The notes: generated from the letters alone by a model not told the origin. 64,000 nt of DNA from a bacterium (GCA_035307765.1 DATGHU010000012.1:1-64000), one strand, 5' to 3'; shown: positions 24,291 through 33,184, numbered from the stretch's first letter. Program-made: numbers and translations.

Positions 24291-25129
24291 AGCGCCGGCT
24301 CCCGTCCCGCCACGCGCCGGAGTTGGGGATCCAGCGCGTCGCGGAGGCCGTCCCCCAGCAGGTTGACCCCCAGCACCATGATCCCGAGGGCGATCCCGGG
24401 GAACACCGCCATCCACGGCGCGATCCCGAGCGCGCGCGTCGCCTCCAACAGCATGCGGCCCCACGACGGCACCGGGGGTTGGGTGCCGACGCCGAGAAAG
24501 CTGAGCGACGCCTCGCTCAGCACCGCCCCGCTGAACGTCGTCGTCGCTTGGATCGCCAAAAGCGGGGCGACCTGGGGCATGACGTGCCGCCAGAGGATGC
24601 GCCCCTCGGTCGCGCCGAGGCCGCGCGCGGCCTCCACGAACTCGCGGCCGGCGACGACGAGCACCTGCGCCCGGGTCTGCCGCCAGAACACCGGCACGAG
24701 GACGATCCCGATCGCGATCATCGCCTGCACGTAGCCGGTGCCGAGCACCGCCACGATCGCCAGCGCCAGCAGGATCGCCGGGAACGCCATCAGCCCGTTC
24801 ATCAGCTGGGCCAGGATCGCCGCCGGCCACCCCGCCCACCGCAAGCCCACCAGCGCCAGCGAGACCCCCGCGGCGAGGCCGATCCCCACGGCGACGGCCC
24901 CTACCTCGAACGCCACGGCGCCGCCGCCGAGCACCCGGGCGAGGAGATCGCGGCCGAGATCGTCGGTGCCGAAGACGTGGGCCCCGGTCGGCGGCTGAAG
25001 CCGCTCCTCGATCGCGATCCGGGTCGTCGCGTTTCCCCCCCACATCGCCTCGTACAGGACGCCGGCGAGGACGAATGCTACCAGCGCGAAGCCGACGATG
25101 AAATGGGGCGAGGCGCGCCGAGGGGTCAT
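24287..25129 (-). CDS. ABC transporter permease, DppC/OppC type
   Basis: A 280-residue inner-membrane permease. N-terminal helix, then the DppC hallmark HVFGTDDLGRDLLARVLGG, five further helices, the EAA loop EFVEAARGLGATEGRILWRHVMPQ that contacts the ATPase, and SFLGVGTQPPVPSWGRML near the end. ATGA overlap with the DppB-type gene. Together they form the channel for the solute-binding protein at 26070. No ATPase gene is nearby. Confidence 0.9.
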   Translation of the reverse strand: MTPRRASPHFIVGFALVAFVLAGVLYEAMWGGNATTRIAIEERLQPPTGAHVFGTDDLGRDLLARVLGGGAVAFEVGAVAVGIGLAAGVSLALVGLRWAGWPAAILAQLMNGLMAFPAILLALAIVAVLGTGYVQAMIAIGIVLVPVFWRQTRAQVLVVAGREFVEAARGLGATEGRILWRHVMPQVAPLLAIQATTTFSGAVLSEASLSFLGVGTQPPVPSWGRMLLEATRALGIAPWMAVFPGIALGIMVLGVNLLGDGLRDALDPQLRRVAGREPAL

Positions 25130-26061
25130 CCCGCCCCCACCCGCGGATCGACGGCGCCGTAGAGCAGGTCCACCAGCGTGTTGAGGACACAGACCAGCAC
25201 CGCGAGCACGACCACCGCTCCCTGGACCACGGGGAGGTCGCGGGCGAAGATCCCCTGCAGCACCAGCCGGCCCATCCCGGGGAGCCCAAAGACCTGTTCC
25301 ACGACGACCGCGCCGCCGAGGAGAAACCCGAACTGCAATCCGGCGATCGTCAGCACCGGGATGAGCGCGTTCCGCAGGACGTGGCGGAGCAGCACCGATC
25401 GCTCGCCGAGCCCCTTCCCCCGCGCCGTCCGGACGTAGTCGCGGCCCAACTCCTCGAGCACCGAGCCGCGGATGAACCGCATCAGCTGCGCGGCGCGGGC
25501 CACCCCCAGCGTGACGGCGGGGAGCACCAGATGCCCCACCCACGCCCCGGCGCCGCCGCGGATCGGCGCGTAGCCCTGCAGGGGCAGCCACCTCAGCGTG
25601 ACGCTGAAGCCCAGCAGCAGCAGGATCCCCACCCAGAAGTTCGGGACGGCGAGCCCGGCCTGGGTGGCGGCCGCGAGGCCGAGGTCGAGCGGCGACCGGG
25701 CGCGCACCGCGGCGAGCAGGCCGAGCGGGAGGGCGACGGCGACGGTCACCGCTATCGCCGCGGCGGCAAGCGAGAGCGTCACCGGCAGCCGCTCCGCGAT
25801 CAGCGCCGCGACCGGCGCACGGAAGCGGATCGACTCGCCGAGCCGTCCGGTCGCCAGCCCGCCGACCCAGGCGGCGTACTGCTCCCAGATCGGCCGGTCC
25901 TCCCCCAGCTGGTGCCGGAGCTGACGGAGCTCCTCGGGCGGGGCCTCCAGCCCGAGCATCAGGGCGGCGGGATCGCCCGGGATCACGCGCAGCAGGACAA
26001 AGGCGATCGTGGCGGTCACGACGACGGTGGGGACGACGGTCAGGGCGCGGAGGGCGCGCAT
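25126..26061 (-). CDS. ABC transporter permease, DppB/OppB type
   Basis: A 311-residue permease with six helices. Family landmarks: FVLLRVIPGDPAALMLG at the start, LGEDRPIWEQYAAWVGGLATGRLGESI, the EAA loop DYVRTARGKGLGERSVLLRHVLRNALIP, and VEQVFGLPGMGRLVLQGIFARDLPVVQG. Coding is tight: the start is nine bases from the solute-binding protein gene, and the stop overlaps the DppC start. Confidence 0.92.
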   Translation of the reverse strand: MRALRALTVVPTVVVTATIAFVLLRVIPGDPAALMLGLEAPPEELRQLRHQLGEDRPIWEQYAAWVGGLATGRLGESIRFRAPVAALIAERLPVTLSLAAAAIAVTVAVALPLGLLAAVRARSPLDLGLAAATQAGLAVPNFWVGILLLLGFSVTLRWLPLQGYAPIRGGAGAWVGHLVLPAVTLGVARAAQLMRFIRGSVLEELGRDYVRTARGKGLGERSVLLRHVLRNALIPVLTIAGLQFGFLLGGAVVVEQVFGLPGMGRLVLQGIFARDLPVVQGAVVVLAVLVCVLNTLVDLLYGAVDPRVGAG

Positions 26062-26069
26062 GCCGCGCG

Positions 26070-27578
26070 CTACTTGGCGGCGGTCCGGAGGTCGTACGTG
26101 TCGATCGCGTACATCTCCTTCACGCCGCGGACGCCGCGTCGCATCGCCAGCAGGTCCTCGGGCTCGCCGAGGTACACCATCGCCGCGTCCTGGGTCATCC
26201 GCCGGAGGGCGTCGGCGTAGGTCCGCCTCCGCAGGTCGGCCCGCAGGGTGAACCGTCCGGCGTCGATCAGGGCGGCGACCTGGGGGTTACTGTACTGCAC
26301 GTAGCTGCGGGCCGGGTCGCCGTACCCGGCCAGCCGCCCGTCCGGATCGAGCTTCCCGGTGTGGCCGATGATCGTCAGATCGTAATCGTGCGGGCCGCCG
26401 AAAATCCTCGACAGCCAAAATCCGAACTCCACCACCCGGATCTTGGCCTGGATGCCCACCGACCCCAGCATCGCCTGGACGAGCTCGCCGGCCTTGATGT
26501 GCGTCGCGTAGGGCTGGGGGAGCGCGAGGTCGGTGGAGAACCCCGACGGGTATCCCGCCTCGGCCAGCAGCAGCTTGGCTTTCGCCGGGTTGTAGGGATA
26601 CGGATCCCCGAGGTCCACGTAGTACGGGCTCAGGGCGTCCATGAACTCCGCCACGGGGGAGGAGCCCGGGCCGTAGGCGGTCTTGAGCACGGCCGCCCGG
26701 TCGATGGCGTACCAGAGCGCCCGGCGCACCCGGACGTCGGTGTAGGGCTTGCGGGCGTTGTTGATCGCGACGACGTTTACGGTCGAGCTCTGCCGCCTGA
26801 CGATCGTGACCCTGGTGTCGCGTTCGAGCTTCGGCAGTTCCAGCGGATCGACCGCGTCCACGACGTCGTACTCGCCGGTGAGGAGCCCGGCGGTCTTCAC
26901 CGGGCCCTCCGAGACGAACCGGAAGGTCACCCCGTCCAGCTCGGGTTCGCCCTTGGCGAAGTACCCGTCGAACTTTCCCAGGCGCAGGTAGCTGTCTCGC
27001 GACCACTCCATGATCCGGAACGGCCCGGTGCCGACCGGCCGGCTGCCGAGGTCGTCTCCAGAGGCGATCGCGTCTTTGGGGAGGATCGCGCCCCACCCCT
27101 GCCCCAGGGCCGCCAGGAACGGGGCGAAGGCCTGGGTGAGCACGAACCGGACGGTGAGCGGATCGACCGCCTCGACCCGCTCGATGGCCGCGTAGTCGCC
27201 CCGCTTCGGCGACGCCGTCTTGGGATCGAGGATCCGGGTGAAGGTCGCCACCACATCCTGGGCGTCGAGCGCCTTTCCGCTGTGGAAGTGGACGCCCGGC
27301 CTGAGTGCGAAGGTCCACTGTTGGCCGTCCGGCGACATCGCCCACGACCGGGCGAGATCGGGCACCAGGACCCCATGGTCGTCCGGCTCGACCAGCGTGT
27401 CGTAGAGGCTCTTCATCATCTGGAATGCGAGGGTCGCCGCCGTGCGCTGGGGATCGAGGGTATCGGGCCCCCCGGAAATCGCGAAGTTGAGGGTGCCGCC
27501 CCGGCTCTCGGCCGGGTGGGGGGCGAGCGCCGCCAGGCAGACCGCGGCCAGCAGGACGAGGGCACGGCGGCCGGTCAT
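26070..27578 (-). CDS. Solute-binding protein, family 5 (peptide/nickel/opine type)
   Basis: A 502-residue extracytoplasmic receptor with a Sec signal peptide (residues 1-25, RRALVLLAAVCLAALAPHPAES). Family 5 landmarks: GGPDTLDPQRTAATLAFQMMKSLYDTLVEPD, WTFALRPGVHFHSGKALDAQDVV, SRPVGTGPFRIMEW and PYTDVRVRRALWYAIDRAAV. Captures a peptide-like or other solute for the adjacent permeases. Its ATG overlaps the stop of the upstream thiamine-binding-family gene (ATGA). Confidence 0.92.
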   Translation of the reverse strand: MTGRRALVLLAAVCLAALAPHPAESRGGTLNFAISGGPDTLDPQRTAATLAFQMMKSLYDTLVEPDDHGVLVPDLARSWAMSPDGQQWTFALRPGVHFHSGKALDAQDVVATFTRILDPKTASPKRGDYAAIERVEAVDPLTVRFVLTQAFAPFLAALGQGWGAILPKDAIASGDDLGSRPVGTGPFRIMEWSRDSYLRLGKFDGYFAKGEPELDGVTFRFVSEGPVKTAGLLTGEYDVVDAVDPLELPKLERDTRVTIVRRQSSTVNVVAINNARKPYTDVRVRRALWYAIDRAAVLKTAYGPGSSPVAEFMDALSPYYVDLGDPYPYNPAKAKLLLAEAGYPSGFSTDLALPQPYATHIKAGELVQAMLGSVGIQAKIRVVEFGFWLSRIFGGPHDYDLTIIGHTGKLDPDGRLAGYGDPARSYVQYSNPQVAALIDAGRFTLRADLRRRTYADALRRMTQDAAMVYLGEPEDLLAMRRGVRGVKEMYAIDTYDLRTAAK

Positions 27579-27880
27579 GGCTGGGGTATTCGATCCACGA
27601 CCGAACGCACCTTCCCTTCTATAGAAGAGGGCGCGTCCCGGCGATCGTCGATCTTGATGACGGTGGAGAGCCGCAGCGCTCCGCGGGCGAAGCAGGCCCG
27701 GTGGATCGCCGGCACGAGCGCCAGCAGTTCCTCGAGCCCGCCCTCCACCTCGGTGTGCATCGCCCGGAGCTGGTAGCGCAGGCCGCTCCGCTTGATCACC
27801 CCGAGCGCGTCGGCGACGTACGCCCCCACGCTCGGGGATCCCGTCCCAATCGGGGTCACGCTGATCGCCAGAATCGCCAC
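27575..27880 (-). CDS. Thiamine-binding / MTH1187 (DUF77, YqgV) family protein
   Basis: A 101-residue protein of the small ferredoxin-like MTH1187 family: AILAISVTPIGTGSPSVGAYVADAL, then YQLRAMHTEVEGGLEELLALV, and RLSTVIKIDDRRD. Characterised relatives bind thiamine or a related pyrimidine. GTG start at 27880 with GGGGAGAG upstream. It is the first gene of the operon leading into the ABC uptake system, so it may sense or chaperone the transported compound. Confidence 0.78.
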   Translation of the reverse strand: MAILAISVTPIGTGSPSVGAYVADALGVIKRSGLRYQLRAMHTEVEGGLEELLALVPAIHRACFARGALRLSTVIKIDDRRDAPSSIEGKVRSVVDRIPQP

Positions 27881-28035
27881 CGCTCTCCCCTCCCCCCGAA
27901 TCGGCGCACCCCTCCGCCCGGACGATCTGCTACGATGGGCTTCGGCGGCGGGCACGCCCCCCCGAGTCTAGCACACAGCCCGCCGGCGCCCGGCGTGTGA
28001 CGGGAATGCCTGAGGGGGAATACAGGAGGTCGCGC

Positions 28036-28083
28036 ATGCCGCAGGATCTCGCATCCGCGTCGCGGACCGGAGAGGGAGGCTGA
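28036..28083 (+). CDS. Possible 15-residue leader peptide before pyruvate kinase
   Basis: ATG at 28036 has a perfect AGGAGG upstream and encodes MPQDLASASRTGEGG, stopping three bases before the pyruvate kinase ATG. The pyruvate kinase SD (GAGGGAGG) lies inside this mini-frame, an arrangement that would couple the two. No other use for the strong SD is apparent. Confidence 0.35.
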   Translation: MPQDLASASRTGEGG

Positions 28084-28086
28084 CCG

Positions 28087-29550
28087 ATGCCCAGCGATGT
28101 GCCGGCCGCCCTCTCCCCCGGGCTGCTCGCCAGGCGGACGAAGATCGTGGCGACGATCGGCCCCGCCAGCAAAGACGCCAGGGTCCTCCGGCGGCTCCTC
28201 GCCGCGGGGATGGACGTGGCGCGGCTGAATTTCTCGCACGGCACGCGCGAGGAGCACGGGCGCACGATCCGGCTCCTCAGGAAGATCGCCGCCGAGGCCG
28301 GCCTCCCCCTGGCGATCCTCCAAGATCTCCAAGGCCCCAAGATCCGGGTGGGGCGGCTCGCCGCGCCGGTGCGGCTCGTGGAGGGTGCCGAAGTCGTCCT
28401 CACGACCCGCCGTGTCGTGGGGAGGGGGAGCCAGATTCCCGTCCCGTTCCCCGGGCTGGTGCGGATCGTCAGGCCCGGCGGGCACATCCTGCTGCGGGAC
28501 GGCACCCTGGAACTTCAGGTGCTGGCCAGACGCGGACGCGACGTCCGCTGCCGGGTGGTGCGGGGCGGCGTGCTCAAGGAGCGCCAGGGGATCAACCTCC
28601 CCGGTGCCCGGCTGCGGGGGCCGTCGCTCACGCCCAAGGACGCGATCGACCTCCGGTTCGGGCTGCGCCACGGGGTCGACTACGTCGCGCTGAGCTTCGT
28701 CCGCAGCGCCGCCGACCTCAGGCACGCGCGGCGGGCGCTGCGCCGGTTGGGGCGGACGGTGCCGATCGTCGCCAAACTCGAGAAAGCGGAGGCGGTCCGC
28801 AACCTCGACGAGATCGTCGCGGAGGCGGACGCGGTGATGGTGGCGCGGGGCGACCTCGGCGTGGAGCTGCCTCCGGAGGAAGTCCCGCTCATCCAGAAGC
28901 GGATCATCACCCGGGCGAACGAGCGGGGGATCCCCGTGATCACCGCGACCCAGATGCTCGAGTCCATGGTCCGCCAGGCGCGGCCGACCCGGGCCGAGAC
29001 CTCGGATGTCGCGAACGCCATCCTGGACGGCAGCGACGCGGTGATGCTCTCCGAGGAGACGGCGGCCGGCCGGTTCCCGGTCGAAGCGGTGCAGGCGATG
29101 GCCCGCATCGCCCGGGCGGTGGAATCCGGGACCGAATTCTCGTCGGGAAGCCGCCGCCCCGCGCGGCCGAGCTTCCTGCACGCGATCGCCACCGCCGCCC
29201 GGGCGCTGGCGGCGGACCTCGCCATGGACATGGTGGTCGCGCTCACCACGACCGGCCGCACCGCGCGCCTGCTCTCGCAGATGCGGCCGCCGGTGCCGGT
29301 GCTCGCCTGCACGGAGGACGAGCGCGTCGCGCGCCTGCTGAGCCTCTACTGGGGCGTGCGCCCGCTGCTGACCCGGTTTCAGCCGACGTTGCGGGCGATG
29401 GTGCGGGTGCTCGACCGGGAGCTCATCCGCCGCGGCGTCGCCAGTGCCGGGGATGCTCTGGTCGTGGTCGGGTCGGTCCCGATCGTCGCCCGAGGGCGGA
29501 CGAACTTCATCCAGCTCCACCGCGTCGGCCGGAGCGGCACGGAGGCCTGA
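28087..29550 (+). CDS. pyk: Pyruvate kinase
   Basis: A 487-residue glycolytic enzyme that converts phosphoenolpyruvate and ADP to pyruvate and ATP. Landmarks: TKIVATIGPASKD, AAGMDVARLNFSHGTREEH, ILQDLQGPKIRVG, the active-site lysine in VPIVAKLEKAEAVRNLDEIV, MVARGDLGVELPPEEVPLIQK and ITATQMLESMVRQARPTRAE. The C-terminal regulatory domain (about 365-480) is complete and of usual length. It may have a short translated leader. Confidence 0.96.
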   Translation: MPSDVPAALSPGLLARRTKIVATIGPASKDARVLRRLLAAGMDVARLNFSHGTREEHGRTIRLLRKIAAEAGLPLAILQDLQGPKIRVGRLAAPVRLVEGAEVVLTTRRVVGRGSQIPVPFPGLVRIVRPGGHILLRDGTLELQVLARRGRDVRCRVVRGGVLKERQGINLPGARLRGPSLTPKDAIDLRFGLRHGVDYVALSFVRSAADLRHARRALRRLGRTVPIVAKLEKAEAVRNLDEIVAEADAVMVARGDLGVELPPEEVPLIQKRIITRANERGIPVITATQMLESMVRQARPTRAETSDVANAILDGSDAVMLSEETAAGRFPVEAVQAMARIARAVESGTEFSSGSRRPARPSFLHAIATAARALAADLAMDMVVALTTTGRTARLLSQMRPPVPVLACTEDERVARLLSLYWGVRPLLTRFQPTLRAMVRVLDRELIRRGVASAGDALVVVGSVPIVARGRTNFIQLHRVGRSGTEA

Positions 29551-29621
29551 GCGGGCGGCCGCGGGAAGAATATCGGGCGGGCGGGCGTTCCATTGGAAAG
29601 ATCCCACGGGAGGGCGGCGTG

Positions 29622-30542
29622 ATGGCAGACACCCGGAAGGTGATCATCATCGGCTCGGGGTCGGCGGGGCTGACCGCCGCGATCTACGCGGCGCGGGCAC
29701 AGCTCCGGCCGATCGTCATCGCCGGAAGCCAGCGCGGCGGCCAGCTGACGCTCACTACCGACGTGGAGAACTTCCCCGGCTTCCCGGAGGGGATCCAAGG
29801 CCCCGAACTGATGGAGATCATGCGCAAGCAGGCGGAGCGGTTCGAGGTCGACTTCATCGACGCCGACGCCACCACCGTGAACTTCCGGAAACGGCCGTTC
29901 GAGGTCACATCAGCCGGGGAGACGCTGGCCGCCGAGTCGGTGATCATCGCCACCGGGGCCGGCACCAACTGGCTCGGCGTGCCGAACGAGCATCGCCTGA
30001 TCGGCCACGGGGTGTCCTCGTGCGCGCCATGCGACGCCTTCTTCTTCCGAAACAAAGAGGTCGCGGTCATCGGGGGCGGCGATTCGGCGATGGAGGAGGC
30101 GCTGGTCCTCACCAAGTTCGCCACCAAGGTGACGATCATCCACCGCCGGGATCAGTTTCGGGCCAGCAAGATCATGGCCGAGCGCGCGCTCCGGCACGGG
30201 AAGATCGAGGTGATCTGGAACACCACGGTCGCCGATGTCCTGGGGGACGGGTCGGTCCAGGGCCTGCGGCTCCAAGATGTCAAGACGGGGAAGCAGCGGG
30301 ACTTTCGGGTGGACGGGGTGTTCGTCGCGATCGGGCACCACCCGAACACGGAGCTGTTCAAGGGGCAGGTCGAGCTCGACGACCAGGAGTACGTCGTCCT
30401 CAAGAAGCACACGATGACCAGCGTGGAGGGGGTGTTCGCCGCCGGGGACGTGCACGACCACCGCTACCGCCAGGCCGTGACCGCGGCGGCGTGGGGGTGC
30501 ATGGCGGCGATGGACGTAGAACGGCACCTGGAGGGGCACTAG
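29622..30542 (+). CDS. trxB: Thioredoxin-disulfide reductase
   Basis: A 306-residue flavoprotein that reduces thioredoxin with NADPH. FAD site IIGSGSAGLTAAIYAARA; redox-active disulfide Cys134-Ala-Pro-Cys137 in SSCAPCDAFF; NADPH site VIGGGDSAMEEALVL followed by HRRDQFRASKIM; C-terminal FAD motif VEGVFAAGDVHDHRYRQAVTAA. All functional elements are intact. ATG at 29622 with GGGAGGG upstream (an in-frame GTG at 29619 also fits). Its stop overlaps that of the convergent NUDIX gene. Confidence 0.95.
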   Translation: MADTRKVIIIGSGSAGLTAAIYAARAQLRPIVIAGSQRGGQLTLTTDVENFPGFPEGIQGPELMEIMRKQAERFEVDFIDADATTVNFRKRPFEVTSAGETLAAESVIIATGAGTNWLGVPNEHRLIGHGVSSCAPCDAFFFRNKEVAVIGGGDSAMEEALVLTKFATKVTIIHRRDQFRASKIMAERALRHGKIEVIWNTTVADVLGDGSVQGLRLQDVKTGKQRDFRVDGVFVAIGHHPNTELFKGQVELDDQEYVVLKKHTMTSVEGVFAAGDVHDHRYRQAVTAAAWGCMAAMDVERHLEGH

Positions 30543-31057
30543 CCGCGGCCCAGCTCCCGACGCAGCTGCCGCAGGGCGACGCGGCCGTTTGTGAAGGCGA
30601 GCCGTCGGGGCAGCCTGCCGAGGGGGAACCAGGCGCAGGCCGCGGCGTCGTCGCCCGCGCGCACCGCGGACGCATCGCCCTTCAGCCGCCCCAAATAGTG
30701 GATGTTGAGCGAAGGCAGCCGGCCCACGCCGTAGACGTCGGGGTAGATGCCGATCACCCGCTCCAGGGTCACGTCGACCCCGAGCTCCTCGCGCGCCTCG
30801 CGCCGGGCGGCCTGCTCGGCGGTCTCCCCCGCTTCGATGAATCCCCCCGGAGTGTCCCAGGCGCCGCGCGCCGGCGCGACCGCCCTCCGGACCAGCAGCA
30901 CCCGGCCTCGACGCACGATCAGGATCGAGGCGGTGGGGGCGGGGTTGTTCCAGTCGATCCACCCGCAGCGCGGGCACTCGCCGATCCGGCGGGTCCACCC
31001 CGCCTTGCGGGCGCGGCGGAGGCGGGCGCCGCAGCGGATGCAAAAACGTCTCGGCAT
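30539..31057 (-). CDS. NUDIX hydrolase with N-terminal zinc ribbon
   Basis: A 172-residue protein. Residues 6-33 form a four-Cys zinc ribbon (CIRCG...CPRCGW). The NUDIX box is GGFIEAGETAEQAARREAREELG (residues about 73-95) with all catalytic glutamates. The zinc ribbon followed by NUDIX is the layout of NudC/YfcD-like enzymes that hydrolyse NADH or other nucleoside diphosphate conjugates. AAGGAGCG precedes the ATG. Tail-to-tail with trxB, overlapping by four bases. Confidence 0.88.
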   Translation of the reverse strand: MPRRFCIRCGARLRRARKAGWTRRIGECPRCGWIDWNNPAPTASILIVRRGRVLLVRRAVAPARGAWDTPGGFIEAGETAEQAARREAREELGVDVTLERVIGIYPDVYGVGRLPSLNIHYLGRLKGDASAVRAGDDAAACAWFPLGRLPRRLAFTNGRVALRQLRRELGRG

Positions 31058-31150
31058 TGGACAGCGCTCCTTGTGTGGGGAGTCCGGCCGGCGGAATCGG
31101 AAGAGGACCGCCGCCGGGCGTCCATAGTATATCCCCAGGGGGGGTGGCGC

Positions 31151-31447
31151 GTGAGCGAGCAGTTGTGGGAGCTCTACCAAACGGTGTGCCAGGACGAGAT
31201 GCGGCCGCTCGGCGAATTCATCGACCGGGTGCTGGCCCGGGAGTGGGGCGCGTTCCCCCGCGAGGAGATCCTCGACCTGCTGCGCGAGATCGAGGGGCAG
31301 ATGCTCTCCAACATCCAGATCAAGACGATGGAGGGGTCGCGGTTTGCCGAGATGGCCGACGAGGTCAGCGAGGAGACCCAGAAACAGTTCGAGGCGCTGA
31401 TCGGCCGGGTGGAGCAGGCCTTTGCCGGCGAGGGCGGCCCGCCTTAG
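31151..31447 (+). CDS. Unknown small helical protein
   Basis: A 98-residue, acidic, all-helical protein (SEQLWELYQTVCQDEMRPLG at the start, then EETQKQFEALIGRVEQAF near the end). No recognised family, no membrane segment. GTG start at 31151 with a G-rich sequence upstream. Its end overlaps the end of the convergent aminopeptidase gene by four bases. The codon usage looks like that of the neighbouring chromosomal genes, supporting a real gene. Confidence 0.55.
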   Translation: MSEQLWELYQTVCQDEMRPLGEFIDRVLAREWGAFPREEILDLLREIEGQMLSNIQIKTMEGSRFAEMADEVSEETQKQFEALIGRVEQAFAGEGGPP

Positions 31448-32547
31448 ACGAGGAACCGACCGTTGCGGTAGATCACCTCGCCGTCCCCGAAGACCTCCGC
31501 CCCGTTCCTGAGCTCGAGGATCATGTCCCAGTGGAGCCCCGAGACGTTCCGCCCGCCGGTCTCGGGATACGCCGCCCCCAGGGCCATGTGCAGCGTCCCG
31601 CCGATCTTCTCGTCGAATAGGATATTGCGGGTGAACTGCTGGATGTCGTAATTCAGCCCGAACGCGAACTCCCCGAGCGTCCGGGCCCCCCCGTCGAGGT
31701 CGAGCATCGCCCGGAGGAAGTCCTGGCCTTTCGCCGCCGTCGCCTCGGTCACCCGCCCCCCGTCGAACACGAGCCGGACGTCGGTCACCTCCCTGCCGCC
31801 GTAGATCGCGGGGAACGAGAACCGCACCGACCCTCGGGTCGCATCCTCCACCGGACCGGTGAAGACCTCCCCGTCCGGGAAGTTGTGCTCCCCGGAGGCG
31901 CTGATCCACGTCCGGGCTGCGGCGGAGATCGTGAGATCGGTGTCGGGGCCGACCACCCGCAACGTTTTGATCGAGTTGAGCCGGGAGACGAAAGCGGCCT
32001 GCTGGTGCGCCACGGCCTCCCAGGCCGCGACCGGATCCTCGCGGTCCAGGTGGCCGGCGGTATAGACGAAGTCTTCGTACTCGCCGAGGGCCATCTCCGC
32101 TTCCTGAGCGTCGGCCTGGGTGGGAGCCTGTGTGAGGCACCACCGGAGCTCCCCCCGGCTCGTCCGCTCCATGAAGGTCTTCATGAGCTCGCGGGTTGCC
32201 TCCCGGCGCGCCGCGATCCGCTCCGGCGGGACGCGGGTGAGGGCCCGGGTGTTGAACGAGCCCAGGTACCTGAGGTCGGCGTCGAACCGCTGGGCCTCTA
32301 TCCGGTCGAGGTCCGAGATGAACCGGAGCTGCTCGTCGCTGGCGGTCTTGAAGTACAGTTCCTCGAGCCCTTCCAGCCCGACGCGGACCGATGGGTAGGC
32401 GCCGGCGGCCAGCGCCTCGCGGTAGGCCGCGGCGATGTGCGGGGCGGCGAGTGACGTCCCGCTGATCCTGACGAGTTGGCCCCGCTTGAGCTTGAGCGAG
32501 TAGTGGACGAGCACGCGTGCGAGCTTTTCAATTCTGGGATCGACCAT
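31444..32547 (-). CDS. Aminopeptidase of family M29 (AmpS/PepS type)
   Basis: A 367-residue metallopeptidase that removes N-terminal residues from peptides. Family landmarks: ARVLVHYSLKLKRGQLVRISG at the start, SGEHNFPDGEVFTGPVEDATRGSVRFS (a metal-site region) and LGEFAFGLNYDIQQFTRNILFDEKIGGTLHMALG, with GLHWDMIL near the end containing further metal ligands. Length fits the family. Probably processes peptides taken up by the dipeptide-type transporters. Confidence 0.9.
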   Translation of the reverse strand: MVDPRIEKLARVLVHYSLKLKRGQLVRISGTSLAAPHIAAAYREALAAGAYPSVRVGLEGLEELYFKTASDEQLRFISDLDRIEAQRFDADLRYLGSFNTRALTRVPPERIAARREATRELMKTFMERTSRGELRWCLTQAPTQADAQEAEMALGEYEDFVYTAGHLDREDPVAAWEAVAHQQAAFVSRLNSIKTLRVVGPDTDLTISAAARTWISASGEHNFPDGEVFTGPVEDATRGSVRFSFPAIYGGREVTDVRLVFDGGRVTEATAAKGQDFLRAMLDLDGGARTLGEFAFGLNYDIQQFTRNILFDEKIGGTLHMALGAAYPETGGRNVSGLHWDMILELRNGAEVFGDGEVIYRNGRFLV

Positions 32548-32627
32548 GCCCTGTCAGTTCAGCCAGGGCCGAGGGACCTCCTGCGGCCCTGGCGCCGAGG
32601 CCATCCCCTCCCGGGTAACGCAGCGGA

Positions 32628-32655
32628 GGGGCACTGCCCATCCGAGCAGTGCCCC
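32628..32655 (-). terminator. Strong hairpin between M29 gene and upstream mini-gene
   Basis: GGGGCACTGC (32628-32637) and GCAGTGCCCC (32646-32655) form a ten-pair stem with an eight-base loop. No T-tract follows on either strand, so it may be a Rho-type, stabilising or attenuating structure rather than a textbook terminator. It lies 29 bases beyond the mini-gene at 32684-32725 on the same strand. Confidence 0.45.
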
Positions 32656-32683
32656 CCCGTTTCGAGCGGAATCAATTTCGAGG

Positions 32684-32725
32684 TTAGCGCTTTTTGCTCT
32701 TCTTGGCTGCCTTCTTCTTCGCCAC
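32684..32725 (-). CDS. 13-residue Lys-rich mini-protein
   Basis: GTG at 32725, nine bases after an AAAGGAGG SD, encodes VAKKKAAKKSKKR and stop. Eight of 13 residues are Lys or Arg, a nucleic-acid-binding composition like histone H1-type or ribosomal tails. A ten-pair hairpin follows. A longer competing frame (32559-32798) starts at GTG 32798 with GGAGGAG but gives an implausible protein. Apart from these I see no gene between 32548 and 33184. Confidence 0.35.
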   Translation of the reverse strand: MAKKKAAKKSKKR

Positions 32726-33113
32726 GGAAGGGGCCCTCCTTTCGATTTAGGTATCGCAGGGGGCCTGTTCTTGCCCCTCGGATCCTCATATACGACACTC
32801 TTTACTTTTCTCCTCCTGGGAATTGGAGGAAATTTCAAGAATCGTGAGAGAATCCGAGGGGCCGTGGGGTGAGCCCAGGATTCCCCCAGAATTTCGATGT
32901 CTCGGCCTCCCTCCCTTAGTTGCAAGCGTGCGTAAACCCGGTACTCAGAACACCCGTCCCCCTTCGATCGATCATGCCGCCCGCGCAGACATTGAGATGA
33001 GGTTCTCATCCTGGCGCCCCCGGAGACGTCCGGACCCAGCATCTGCGCGGCCGCCCTGCTTCGCGGGCAAAGGTTCCGGATCGACGGGCCCCGGCGCCCG
33101 TTCGATTCGGTGT

Positions 33114-33141
33114 AATATACGTTGCAGGTATTCGCAATCAA
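33114..33141 (-). promoter_or_regulatory. Promoter-like element pointing left
   Basis: On the - strand TTGATT (33141-33136), 16 bases, TATATT (33119-33114). It would transcribe the mini-gene at 32684-32725 and possibly the M29 aminopeptidase. It is in a locally AT-richer patch, which adds some weight. Confidence 0.4.
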
Positions 33142-33184
33142 TGATACGCAAGCCACGGCCCGACGGTGGGGATGCGGCCGGTGT

